In this document: one piece after another, positions 47,978 through 56,103 of the stretch | How positions within the stretch are numbered: the first letter of the stretch is position 1 | How the letters are laid out: each line of letters begins with the position of its first letter | NCBI GenBank assembly: GCA_020161065.1 | Contig: JAIUPH010000008.1 | Span: 248,001 to 312,000 of the forward strand | Direction: 5' to 3' | From: Pseudomonadota bacterium | GTDB taxonomy: Bacteria; Pseudomonadota; Gammaproteobacteria; Burkholderiales; Burkholderiaceae_C | Length of the DNA stretch: 64,000 bases | The notes under the pieces: generated by a model | Database searches by the model: none | What the model was told of the DNA's origin: nothing | What the model saw: only the letters and a program-made list of their open reading frames with translations | Program-made: the position numbers and the translations under genes

Positions 47978-49690
47978 TCACGACCGCTGCCTCGCGCCCA
48001 CCACCTGCGCCAGCACGTCGGCGGCGTCGGCGGCGTTCGTGCCGCGCCAGGCGACGATCTGGTCGGGGCGGATCAGCGCGAGCGGCGCTTCGTACAACTC
48101 GCGCAGCGACGGCTGCGGCAGCCGCACGACGCGCAGGTCGACGGCCCGCGCCTGCGCCGCGGCTTCGAAGGCGGCGGTGGGCGGCGCGTCCGGCCCCAGC
48201 GCCAGCAGCGTCCATTCGCCGTGGAACAGGTCGTACAGCGAGCGTCCATCGTCCAGCCAGGCATGCGGCGGGCGGCCGCCGGGGCTGGCGGTGGCGGTGT
48301 AGTGGTTCGGCTCGTCGGGCGGCAGGGCCGCACCGTCGCCGACGATGATCGGCGAGCCGTCGTAGCGGCCGCCGAACGTGACCCCGGGGATGTTGAACTC
48401 CAGGCGGGCATGCTCGTCGAGGTGCCTGGAAGCGAGCTGCCGTGCGGCGTCGCCCTCGGCCGAGTCGGCGTCGAGCTCGGGCTTGGCGGCGAACAGGCCC
48501 ACCGAGTCGGCAAAGCGCCGCGCATAACCGGTGTTGCGCGCGGCCAGCGGCTTGCGCTCGGCCTCGTAGCTGTCCAGCAGCGCCAAGGGCGCGTGGCCGC
48601 GGATCACGCTGGCGAGCTTCCAGGCCAGGTTCACCGCGTCTTCGATCGCCGTGTTGTAGCCCAGCCCGCCGGTGGGCGTGAACAGGTGCGCCGCGTCGCC
48701 GGCGATGAACACGCGGCCCTGCTGCATCCGTTGCGCGACCAGCGCGTGCCCGGCCAGCCAGGTGCCCATCGACAGGATCTCGATCGGCAGCTCGGCGCCG
48801 ACGGCTTCGGCGAACACGCGGCGGGCGTCGGCCTCGGTCCAGGCGTCGGCATCTTCGCCCGGCCGCAGCGCCGCGTGGAAGGCGTACTCGGAAACGCCGT
48901 CCACCGAGGCCATGAAGGCACGCCGCTGGTGATTGACCGCGACGTACATCCAGGCCTTGGGGTGGCGCAGCGCCGACAGAAAGCTCGGCGCGCGCAGGTA
49001 CACGGCGAACATCTTGCCGCCCATGAACTCGCGCTGGATGCCGGTGACGCCGCCCCACTCGATGCCCAGCGCGTGGCGGACGAAGCTGCGCGCGCCGTCG
49101 GCGCCGACCAGGAACCGGGCGCGCACCGCCTGCGCCGGGCCGCCATCGGTCGGCCGCACCGTGGCGCTGACCGACGCGCCGTCGTCGCTGAAGCGATCCA
49201 GCGTCCAGCCGTAGCACACGTCGTTCGAGGGCCATGCCTGCGCGTGGCGGCGCATCACCTGCTCGACGAACTTCTGCGACACGCGGTGCGGCAGCTCCGC
49301 CGCGCTCCACGAGCCGGTCATCGACTTGATCTTGACCACCGCCTCGGCGGCCGTCGGCAGGCTGATGCGCGCCAGTTGATGGCCGGCGTAGCGGGTGAAG
49401 TAGGCGATGTCGGTGGGGTGGTCGGCCGGCAGGCCCAGCGAACGGATCTCGTGCGCGAAGCCCAGGCGCCGGAAGTGCTCCATCGTGCGCGCCTGGGTCG
49501 CGTTGGCCTGCGGGTTGAAGGCCGTGCCCGGCTTGGCATCGACCAGCAGGCAGCGGATGCCGCGGCGGCCCAGTTCGTTCGCCAGCATCAGCCCGCAGGG
49601 GCCGCCGCCGGCGATCAGAACGTCGGTGTCGAGCACGTCGGTGTCGAGCATGGGCCGTGCCGCTTCGGCGGGCCGGGGACTGGCGCTCAT
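47978..49690 (-). CDS. FAD-dependent aromatic monooxygenase (PheA/TfdB type)
   Basis: The protein is 570 aa with the FAD motif VLIAGGGPCGLMLANELGRRG, DG motif FLVGADGARSFVRHALGIEWGG and GD motif VFIAGDAAHLFTPTGGLGYNTAIEDAVNLAWKL, plus a C-terminal thioredoxin-like domain. Similar enzymes hydroxylate phenols or 3-(3-hydroxyphenyl)propionate; the substrate here is unknown. LDTDV occurs twice in a row near residue 15 owing to a 15-bp tandem duplication. GAGGAAGG precedes the ATG. A divergent MarR regulator gene lies 73 bp away. Confidence 0.9.
   Translation of the reverse strand: MSASPRPAEAARPMLDTDVLDTDVLIAGGGPCGLMLANELGRRGIRCLLVDAKPGTAFNPQANATQARTMEHFRRLGFAHEIRSLGLPADHPTDIAYFTRYAGHQLARISLPTAAEAVVKIKSMTGSWSAAELPHRVSQKFVEQVMRRHAQAWPSNDVCYGWTLDRFSDDGASVSATVRPTDGGPAQAVRARFLVGADGARSFVRHALGIEWGGVTGIQREFMGGKMFAVYLRAPSFLSALRHPKAWMYVAVNHQRRAFMASVDGVSEYAFHAALRPGEDADAWTEADARRVFAEAVGAELPIEILSMGTWLAGHALVAQRMQQGRVFIAGDAAHLFTPTGGLGYNTAIEDAVNLAWKLASVIRGHAPLALLDSYEAERKPLAARNTGYARRFADSVGLFAAKPELDADSAEGDAARQLASRHLDEHARLEFNIPGVTFGGRYDGSPIIVGDGAALPPDEPNHYTATASPGGRPPHAWLDDGRSLYDLFHGEWTLLALGPDAPPTAAFEAAAQARAVDLRVVRLPQPSLRELYEAPLALIRPDQIVAWRGTNAADAADVLAQVVGARQRS
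49620..49649. repeat. perfect 15-bp tandem duplication in the flavin monooxygenase gene
   Basis: Two adjacent copies of ACGTCGGTGTCGAGC encode the doubled LDTDV near the N-terminus, just before the FAD motif. Confidence 0.9.
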
Positions 49691-49763
49691 CGGAGACCTT
49701 CCTCTGAATCGACAAATGCTTAGGTTACCGAAGCAATCGGTCGTATGCTACCGGGAATCCACC
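49691..49763. promoter_or_regulatory. divergent control region of the monooxygenase and MarR genes
   Basis: TAGGTTACCG (49721) and TATGCTACCG (49744) form an imperfect direct repeat 23 bp apart, about two helical turns, and are candidate regulator sites. The gap is more AT-rich than its neighbours. Confidence 0.35.
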
Positions 49764-50237
49764 ATGACGAACGCGGCCGATCCGAAGGCGTACCGCTGGC
49801 GACTCCACAACCCGGGCCGCGTGCTCAGCAATGCGCTGCGCCGCTTCGAGGAGCGGGTGCTGGAACTGATGGGCGAGGCCGGGCACGCGCAGACCCGCCG
49901 CTCGCACGTGAACCTGACGCGCCACCTGGACCTCGGCGGCACGCGCATCACCGAGCTGGCGCGGCGCGCGGCGATGACCAATGCCGCGATGACCGAACTG
50001 ATCGACCAGTGCGAAGCGCTCGGGCTGGTCGAGCGCGTGATCGACCCGACGGACAAGCGCGCGCGCATCGTGCGCTTCACGCGGGCCGGCCTGCGCTGGC
50101 TGGATGCATTCGGCCGCGCCGTCGCGCAGGCGCAGGCCGAGATGGCCGCGGAAATCGGCAAGAGCAGCCTGACGGCCGTGATGAATGAACTTGCGCGTTA
50201 TGCGGCGCCGATGGAACCCAGCGACGCGGGCGCTTGA
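49764..50237 (+). CDS. MarR-family transcriptional regulator
   Basis: The protein is 157 aa from ATG 49764. The winged helix is LDLGGTRITELARRAAMTNAAMTELIDQCEALGLVERVIDPTDKRARIVRFTRAG, with helical dimerisation arms on both sides (RVLSNALRRFEERVLELMG and FGRAVAQAQAEMAAEIG). It is divergent from the flavin monooxygenase gene and likely controls it in response to an aromatic ligand. Confidence 0.88.
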   Translation: MTNAADPKAYRWRLHNPGRVLSNALRRFEERVLELMGEAGHAQTRRSHVNLTRHLDLGGTRITELARRAAMTNAAMTELIDQCEALGLVERVIDPTDKRARIVRFTRAGLRWLDAFGRAVAQAQAEMAAEIGKSSLTAVMNELARYAAPMEPSDAGA

Positions 50238-50260
50238 CCTAACGCGGAAATCGGGCGTCT

Positions 50261-50300
50261 GATTCGACCGTCACGCTCTTGGCCAAGTTGCGCGGCTGGC
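50261..50300 (-). other. relic of the glmS 3' end (left boundary of the island)
   Basis: On the minus strand this encodes [11 protein letters not shown], the same last residues as the intact glmS ending at 56388, with several synonymous differences (AAC for AAT, TTG for CTC, ACG for ACC). The stop codon is changed to TCA and similarity ends about one codon before the shared block. It is in the same direction as the real gene. Confidence 0.8.
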
Positions 50301-50753
50301 TGCGGCGGCGCGGCTAACTGTTCCGAGCCAATAGTGTGGTGAACCCCGATTGAGCATTGGCGCGGGTTCGCAGCGGGGCGATTCGGCGCCACGCCATCGG
50401 CGTGTCGTGGGCGCGGGCTGGGTCCGAGTGAGCGAGAACAGCCGCAGCGAGCAATACAGTCGTGAACGACGTGTCAGGCGACACGACGCTCAACGGATGT
50501 CTGCTTGAAGCCGACGCTGACACCAGAACCTCTTCGTCGGGCGTCTAGATTCGGCCATTACCAGACATCTGCGCACATCAGCAAAGAGCCATAACGCCTT
50601 GACCAAATATATATCTCAGCCGGTCAATAAGAGAAACCGCGTGGCAAACCAATGCAGGACACGCCCTCCAGTGGCATGACGACGTTTCGGCAAATCACTT
50701 GCGGAGACCTCCGCGGCATACAGGTCTTCATCGGAGGCGCTTTAACAAGACGC
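50301..50753. other. gene-free, lower-GC stretch at the left end of the island
   Basis: About 450 bp without a convincing gene. Only short open frames occur and none shows a recognisable domain or a ribosome-binding site. Base composition is visibly lower in GC than the left flank, with TATATAT at 50610. It probably holds degraded sequence from an earlier insertion. Confidence 0.5.
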
Positions 50754-51311
50754 TCAACGCTTGACCAAGTCGCTCGCATTGCGTCGAACAGCGCGTAGGC
50801 ATTCCTTCTGGACTGATTCATCGGTCATGGCACGCGCCAACATCACGGCGCCTACACTTTGCGCCAGAAGCGCCCAGGCCGCATCTTCATCCCTGGTGAA
50901 TTGGCCAATGAGGTCTTTCATCTCCTGGACGCCCTCTTGAAACCTCTGTCTTGTTGCGCCGTCCGCCCTGGAGACTTCTGCCGTCATCGCCGGCAGCATG
51001 CAGCCTTCGGATGGTTTGGCGACGTGTTTCGTGCTCAGGTAGCCCGCGATGGCCTTCTCAAATTCAATCGGGTGCTCGGGAGGCAGGTGGCTGAATCGGT
51101 CGAGTGATTTCTCAATCTCGGCATCGACGACGGCGCTGAACAGACCGGCCTTTCCGTCAAAGTGCCGGTAGAGCGCGCCACTGGTGACGCCAGCCGCCGA
51201 GGCCAGGGCGTCCACACCGCTGCTGAAGAATCCGTGCTCCTTGGCAAAGCTGCCACTAGCTGCCAGCAGGCTTTGTCGCGTCGTTTCCTTTTGATCTTTG
51301 GGGTATCGCAT
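50754..51311 (-). CDS. TetR/AcrR-family regulator of the molybdoenzyme module
   Basis: The protein is 185 aa. The helix-turn-helix is TRQSLLAASGSFAKEHGFFSSGVDALASAAGVTSGALYRHFDGKAGLFSAVV, followed by a helical ligand domain with GCMLPAMTAEVSR, the YkgA/NemR-like TetR subgroup. The palindrome TAACG-TT-CATTA lies 41 bp upstream of its ATG, and two copies lie before the molybdopterin oxidoreductase gene, so it most likely represses both itself and that operon. Many members respond to electrophiles. Confidence 0.9.
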   Translation of the reverse strand: MRYPKDQKETTRQSLLAASGSFAKEHGFFSSGVDALASAAGVTSGALYRHFDGKAGLFSAVVDAEIEKSLDRFSHLPPEHPIEFEKAIAGYLSTKHVAKPSEGCMLPAMTAEVSRADGATRQRFQEGVQEMKDLIGQFTRDEDAAWALLAQSVGAVMLARAMTDESVQKECLRAVRRNASDLVKR

Positions 51312-51351
51312 GGACTGTTGTCGAGAAGGCTAGCGCGCCGCGCTGGTTTGA

Positions 51352-51363
51352 TAACGTTCATTA
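51352..51363. promoter_or_regulatory. TetR operator upstream of the tetR gene
   Basis: TAACGTTCATTA has arms TAACG/CATTA around a 2-bp centre, one mismatch from the perfect palindrome at 52027. Confidence 0.65.
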
Positions 51364-51408
51364 TCCATGAAGCGGAAGTCGACTGCAATGTTCGTTCGCT
51401 GTCATCAT

Positions 51409-51960
51409 TGACCTGCCCCCTTCAGCCGTACCAACGATGAGGCCGAAGTCCGGGTTGCAAGATCAGCCGTTGTCTTCGTTGTTGGCTGGCTGTTGAGCTG
51501 CATCGCCGGCGAGCCGGCGATGCAGCTCGGCGAACCTGGCTGGCGGCATGCGCCCGATGCTGCTGTGCGGCCTGACTTGGTTGTAGTCGTGTCGCCAGGC
51601 GCTGATCGCCGTGCGGGCTTGGTGCAGCGTCTGGAACCAGTGGTCGTTCAGGCACTCGTCCCTGAACTTGCCGTTGAAGCTCTCGATGTAGCCGTTCTGC
51701 ATCGGCCGCCCCGGCTCGATGAGGACATGGCGTACGCCGTGGCCTTGTGCCCAGGCCATGAAGGCACGACTGGTGAACTCCGGCCCGTTGTCGGTGCGCA
51801 CAGCGCTCGGGTAGCCACGGAAGATCGCCGCGCGGTCGAGCAAGCGCGTCGTGGATGCGCCGGTAGCCGAAGCGCCTGCGCGCGTGCGCGATCTCGACGA
51901 TCCTGTTGCCAAGCTCCGTGGTCATGGGGTCGGTCTCGGGTGGGTTGCGGTAGCTGTCGC
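51409..51960 (-). mobile_element. IS3-family insertion sequence remnant
   Basis: A transposase fragment on the minus strand with DDE-domain pieces RTDNGPEFTSRAFMAWAQGHG and NGYIESFNGKFRDECLNDHWF, ending QVRPHSSIGRMPPARFAEL. Its upstream part RIVEIAHARRRFGYRRIHDAL is in another frame, and roughly 70-100 residues including the first catalytic Asp are missing between. TGACCTGCCCCC at 51409 looks like one terminal inverted repeat; the other end is absent. It sits between the tetR gene and its target operon. Confidence 0.8.
51463..51960 (-). pseudogene. IS3-family transposase OrfB, deleted and frameshifted
   Basis: The HTH_21-type N-terminal piece and the C-terminal integrase core are in different frames, joined near 51840 with loss of the middle. 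The second Asp and the Glu of the DDE triad remain, but the first Asp is gone, so the product cannot be active. Confidence 0.8.
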
Positions 51961-51987
51961 GGGCGAGCCCCACGAGTCATGAAGAGC

Positions 51988-52038
51988 TTGACTGCACTTG
52001 CATTTATAAGATAACGTTCGTTCCGGTAACGTTCGTTA
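51988..52038 (+). promoter_or_regulatory. promoter and double TetR operator of the molybdoenzyme operon
   Basis: TTGACT (51988-51993), 16 bp and GATAAC (52010-52015) form a probable promoter. TAACGTTCGTTC (52012-52023) and the palindrome TAACGTTCGTTA (52027-52038) lie over and just after the -10, with 15 bp between their starts. Binding would block transcription. Confidence 0.65.
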
Positions 52039-52060
52039 TCATCGTTTTATCGAGGCTCAC

Positions 52061-54322
52061 GTGTCCACCCATCACACCGCATGCATCCTCTGCTCTCGTA
52101 ACTGCGGCCTGCTGGTCGAAGTCGAGAATGAGCAGTTCAAGAAGATCAAAGGCGATGACGACTGCCCAAGCAGTAAGGGCTATATCTGCCAGAAGGCCGC
52201 GCGATTGACGCACTACCAGAGCCATTCGGATCGGCTGACGCACCCGTTGAAGCGCACCAGCGACGGAAGCTTCGTGTCCATCTCGTGGGACCAGGCGCTC
52301 GACGAAATCGCAGCCAAGCTCAAGTCCATCAAGAGCCAATATGGCGGCAAGGCGTTCGCGTTCTACGGCGGCGGCGGGCAAGGCAACCACCTGGGGGGCG
52401 CTTACAACCAACAGTTGCTCCGCGTGATGGGCAGCCGCTACCGCTACAACTCGCTGGCGCAAGAAAAGACGGGCGACTTCTGGGTCAATGGCCGGATGTT
52501 TGGCAGCCAGAAGTGCCACACCACCGAGGACGTCGAGCACGCTGACTACCTGCTGGTCATTGGCGCCAACCCCTACCAGTCGCATGGCATCCCCAGTGCC
52601 CGCGACACGCTCAAGCACTTCAAGAACGACCCCGCCAAGACCTTGGTCGTGGTCGATCCTCGCAAGACCGAAACCGCCAAGATGGCGGACATCCACCTGC
52701 AGCTGAAGCCTGGAACCGACGCCTACCTGATGTCCGCCATGCTGAGCATCATCGTCAGAGAGGGCCTGCACGATGAAGACTTCCTGCGCACCCGTTGTCA
52801 AGGCTTCGATGCGGTCAAGGCGGAACTGCTCAAGGTGCCTGTGGAGCAATACGTCCAAATGGCCGACGTGCCCATTGAAGCTGTCTACCAGGTGGCTCGC
52901 GGCTATGCCAAGGCGCAGCGAGGCTGCCTGCGCATCGACTTGGGCATCCAACAGTCGCTCAACAGCACGCTGAACTCCTACCTTGAAAAGCTGCTGTTCC
53001 TGGTGACCGGCAACTTCGGCATTCATGGGGGCAACAACCTGCATGTGGGACTGATGCCTGTGATCACCGACTCCGACGAGCGAAAGCCCTCCACCGTGCG
53101 AACCGTTCGGCATGGCATGTTCCCGATCAGCGCCCTGTACCCTCCTAACCTCCTGGCCGATGAAATCAACCATGACCACCCCGATCGCATCCGGGCTCTG
53201 TTCGTGGACAGCGGCAACCCTGCTTCCACGATCGCAGACACTGGCAAGCTGGAAGAGGCCTTCAAGAAGCTTGAACTGATGGTGGTCGTGGACGTGGCCA
53301 TGACCGAAACAGCTCGCCACGCTCATTACGTCCTGCCTGCGGCGTCCCAGTTCGAAAAGACAGAAGCCACAGGCTTCAACCTCGAGTTCCCGGAAAACTA
53401 CTTCCACCTGCGCCACCCCATATTCGAGCCAACGGGCGATGCCTTGCCCGAGGCGGAGATCTACACACGCCTGCTCGAAAAGATGGGCGCTGTGCCCAAA
53501 CGCTACCCAGTCCTCTCGTTCATCGCCAAGCACGAACCCAAAGCCACTGGCCATGCCTTGTTCATGGGCGCATTGGCCCTCAAGTTCTTGAAGCAAAGCC
53601 GCTTGAAGCAGGCTCCCTCGTCTGTCTTGTACCGCACGCTGGGTCAAGCCATGGGGCCGCTGGGAAGCGCCGCATTTTTGCTGCCTTTGTCCATCGTCTT
53701 CGCCAAGGCACACCCTGCGGCAGTGCGCCGCGCAGGCGTGCAGGCGCCCTCGTGGAAGCTGGGTTACGAGCTTTTTCAACGCATCCTGAATTCGCCTCAA
53801 GGTGCTGTGGTCAGCCGCCACGAGATGGATGACACGTGGTCACTGATCGCTCACGCTGACAAGAAGATTCAACTGGCCGATCCGGAGCTGATCCAACTTC
53901 TGGTGCAACTGCCACAGCAACACATCGACCAAACCTGCGACAGGTTCCCCTTGGTGCTGATGGCCGGTGAGCGGCGCTCCTACAACGCCCAACAGATCTA
54001 TCGGAACCCGGCCTGGCGCAAGCAGGATCCGCATGGCGCCCTGCGCATTCACCCGGACGACGCACAGAAATATGGCTTGCAGAACGGCGGACGCGCCATG
54101 TGCGAGTCGGAGGCGGGCCGCATTGAGGTGCATGTGGAGGTGGACGAGCAAACGCGCCCCGGCTTTGTCACCTTGCCGCACGGCTATGGCATGCGCTTTC
54201 AGGACAGCGCCCCCATCGGCCCCCAAATCAATCGGCTCACGCCCAACACTCGACGTGACCCGCTGACGCACACGCCCTATCACAAGTACGTTCCTGTCAA
54301 CCTCCTTCCGATTGCTGCATGA
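52061..54322 (+). CDS. molybdopterin-dependent oxidoreductase (DMSO-reductase family)
   Basis: The protein is 753 aa and starts at GTG 52061. A 4Fe-4S site is formed by Cys8, Cys11, Cys15 and Cys43 (CILCSRNC...GYICQKA). Moco-binding regions follow: FYGGGGQGNHLGG, LLVIGANPYQSHG, VVVDPRKTETAKMADIHLQLKPGTD, HYVLPAASQFEKTEATG, and a C-terminal molybdopterin-dinucleotide domain (GALRIHPDDAQKYGLQNGGRA, FVTLPHGYG). No Tat signal is present, so it is cytoplasmic. The usual metal-ligand stretch reads YNSLAQEKTGDFWVNGRMFG with no Cys or Sec. The substrate is unknown. It overlaps the reductase gene at ATGA. Confidence 0.9.
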   Translation: MSTHHTACILCSRNCGLLVEVENEQFKKIKGDDDCPSSKGYICQKAARLTHYQSHSDRLTHPLKRTSDGSFVSISWDQALDEIAAKLKSIKSQYGGKAFAFYGGGGQGNHLGGAYNQQLLRVMGSRYRYNSLAQEKTGDFWVNGRMFGSQKCHTTEDVEHADYLLVIGANPYQSHGIPSARDTLKHFKNDPAKTLVVVDPRKTETAKMADIHLQLKPGTDAYLMSAMLSIIVREGLHDEDFLRTRCQGFDAVKAELLKVPVEQYVQMADVPIEAVYQVARGYAKAQRGCLRIDLGIQQSLNSTLNSYLEKLLFLVTGNFGIHGGNNLHVGLMPVITDSDERKPSTVRTVRHGMFPISALYPPNLLADEINHDHPDRIRALFVDSGNPASTIADTGKLEEAFKKLELMVVVDVAMTETARHAHYVLPAASQFEKTEATGFNLEFPENYFHLRHPIFEPTGDALPEAEIYTRLLEKMGAVPKRYPVLSFIAKHEPKATGHALFMGALALKFLKQSRLKQAPSSVLYRTLGQAMGPLGSAAFLLPLSIVFAKAHPAAVRRAGVQAPSWKLGYELFQRILNSPQGAVVSRHEMDDTWSLIAHADKKIQLADPELIQLLVQLPQQHIDQTCDRFPLVLMAGERRSYNAQQIYRNPAWRKQDPHGALRIHPDDAQKYGLQNGGRAMCESEAGRIEVHVEVDEQTRPGFVTLPHGYGMRFQDSAPIGPQINRLTPNTRRDPLTHTPYHKYVPVNLLPIAA

Positions 54323-55107
54323 GCACCTCCAGTTCGTCTCCTTTCTTGGCTGAAACCGTGACCAGCGTTCATCACTGGAACGACACGCTGTTCAGCTTCA
54401 AAACCACCCGTAACCTAAGCTTTCGCTTTCAAACTGGCCAGTTCGTGATGATCGGCCTGGAAATGCAGGGACGGCCACTGCTCAGGGCTTACAGCATCGC
54501 CAGCCCGCACTACGAAGAGCACCTGGAGTTCTACAGCATCAAGGTACCCGACGGTCCGTTGACATCCCGTCTGCAACACCTGAAGGTCGGAGACAGCCTG
54601 CTGGTTGGCAAGAAGCCCACCGGCACCTTGATCAACGACAACCTGCGTCCTGGTCGCAATCTCTACTTGCTGAGTTCGGGAACGGGGCTGGCGCCCTTCA
54701 TGAGCACCATCACCGATCCAGTTTATTACGAGGCCTACGAGCACATCGTTCTCGTGCATGGCGTGCGCTACGTCAGCGAACTTGGCTATCGGGACTTCAT
54801 CACCCAGGACTTGCCTGGCGACGAATATCTTGGCGAGATGGTGCGTGCCAAGCTGCGCTACTTCCCGACGGTGACCCGGGAAGACTTTCCTCAGCAAGGA
54901 CGTGTGACCGACCTGCTCGACCAAGGCGAGATCACACGCAGTCTGAACCTGCCCGATCTTGACCCCGAAGTCGATCGCATCATGATCTGCGGCAACCCGG
55001 GTCTGTTGACCGATCTGGTGGCCATCCTGGAGCGACGCGGGTTTGACGAAGGATCGATGAACAAGCAGGGCTCGTATGTGATCGAGCGTGCTTTCGTCGA
55101 GAAGTAA
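54319..55107 (+). CDS. ferredoxin-NADP reductase
   Basis: The protein is 262 aa. FAD binding RAYSIASPHYEEHLEFYSIKVPDGPLTSRLQ and NADP binding LLSSGTGLAPFMSTITD, with the C-terminal MICGNPGLLTDLVAILERRGFDEG and YVIERAFVEK, match bacterial Fpr-type enzymes. It is translationally coupled to the molybdoenzyme and should shuttle electrons between NADP(H) and the ferredoxin that follows. Confidence 0.93.
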   Translation: MSTSSSSPFLAETVTSVHHWNDTLFSFKTTRNLSFRFQTGQFVMIGLEMQGRPLLRAYSIASPHYEEHLEFYSIKVPDGPLTSRLQHLKVGDSLLVGKKPTGTLINDNLRPGRNLYLLSSGTGLAPFMSTITDPVYYEAYEHIVLVHGVRYVSELGYRDFITQDLPGDEYLGEMVRAKLRYFPTVTREDFPQQGRVTDLLDQGEITRSLNLPDLDPEVDRIMICGNPGLLTDLVAILERRGFDEGSMNKQGSYVIERAFVEK

Positions 55108-55134
55108 GACCTCCACAGAAATGAGGAGAACCAC

Positions 55135-55473
55135 ATGACCTTCGTCGTCACGGATGCATGCATCCAATGCAAGTACACCGACTGCGTGCAAGTCTGCCCG
55201 GTCGACTGTTTTCAGGAGGGCCCCAACTTCCTGGTCATCGATCCACAAGGCTGCATCGACTGTGGCGTTTGCGTGCCCGAATGTCCCGTAGAAGCCATCT
55301 ACGCGGACGACGATCTGCCTGCAAATCAGCAGCCGTTTCTGCAGCTCAACGCAGAAATCGCAGCCAGCGGCAAATGGCCAATCATCACTGCACAAAGGCC
55401 ACCATTGAGCGACCACGAATCGTTCAAGGACATCAAGGGCAAGCTGCATTTGCTGGATCGTGCGGGCGCCTGA
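55135..55473 (+). CDS. fdxA: 7Fe-type ferredoxin (FdxA)
   Basis: The protein is 112 aa. CIQCKYTDCVQVCPVDCF and CIDCGVCVPECP form a 3Fe-4S plus 4Fe-4S ferredoxin with the C-terminal extension of the FdxA type. GAGGAG precedes the ATG. It probably links the ferredoxin reductase to the molybdoenzyme. It is the last intact gene of the operon, with 14 bp overlap to the moaA fragment. Confidence 0.94.
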   Translation: MTFVVTDACIQCKYTDCVQVCPVDCFQEGPNFLVIDPQGCIDCGVCVPECPVEAIYADDDLPANQQPFLQLNAEIAASGKWPIITAQRPPLSDHESFKDIKGKLHLLDRAGA

Positions 55474-55726
55474 TCGACTCCTGATCGACCGGTTCGGCCG
55501 GCGGATCAACTATCTCCGCGTGTCCGTCACCGACCGGTGTGACATGCGATGCAGCTACTGTATGCCTGTCGGATTCAAGGGCTTTGAAGAGCCAGCGAAC
55601 TGGTTGACGCATCAGGAGTCCATCCGCCTCGTTCATCTGTTTGCCACTCTGGGCGTCAGCAAGGTGCGCATCACAGGTGGTGAGCCTCTGCTCAGACGCG
55701 GCGTGGCCGATCTGGCGCGTGGCTAA
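55460..55726 (+). pseudogene. moaA: moaA, 5' fragment only
   Basis: 88 residues starting at GTG 55460, overlapping the ferredoxin stop. The radical-SAM motif VTDRCDMRCSYCMP and the following VRITGGEPLLRRGV are the start of GTP 3',8-cyclase, which is normally about 330 aa. The reading frame stops at 55726 just after this motif, where the sequence switches to a JAB-domain gene. It is truncated and cannot be functional for cofactor synthesis. Confidence 0.88.
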
Positions 55727-56103
55727 CCACAGAGACCGTCGAGGTTGCCAAGGCGACTCGCCTGAAGGCTACTTGGGCGAGTTGGTCTCGAGTCCGCTTC
55801 GATGTCTCGCAGGCCATGCGCGAGCGGGAGCAACTGTTCACGCTTGGTTGGCACTGCGTCGGCTTCTGGCACACGCACCCCGAAGCCGACCCGAAAATGT
55901 CAAACGAGGACCGGGCGTTGGCCAAAGAGCATGCGCGTGCTGCGATGACAGTGATAAACGGGTTGGTGTTTGCCATCGTCGGTACCCAGCCTCTACCAAC
56001 CGGCCTTCGCGTTTGGTGTCATAACGGCGCCGACTTGACTCCTATGGCCTTCATATCGTTGGCATCGGGAGCTGCCGACGTCTGGGCACCGCAGGGTAGA
56101 TGA
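55720..56103 (+). pseudogene. JAB/JAMM-domain peptidase, 5'-truncated
   Basis: The frame is open from 55720 and joins the moaA fragment directly. TVEVAKATRLKATWASWSRVRFDVSQAMREREQLF leads into the zinc motif HTHPEADPKMSNED (HxH, 7 residues, SxxD), then VFAIVGTQPL. Related proteins are deubiquitinase-like JAB peptidases linked to E1/E2-like or CBASS-type operons. The N-terminal strand with the catalytic Glu is missing. An in-frame ATG at 55816 would give a shorter fragment of no obvious use. Confidence 0.75.

Noticed and set aside
50238-50753. Integron attC-like sites (TAACGC, ATAACGCC) near both island ends
   Set aside because: No GTTRRRY core with paired inverse core was found and there is no integron integrase.
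50624-50821. Short open frame of 65 residues overlapping the tetR 3' end
   Set aside because: No domain, weak start context and overlap with a well-supported gene.
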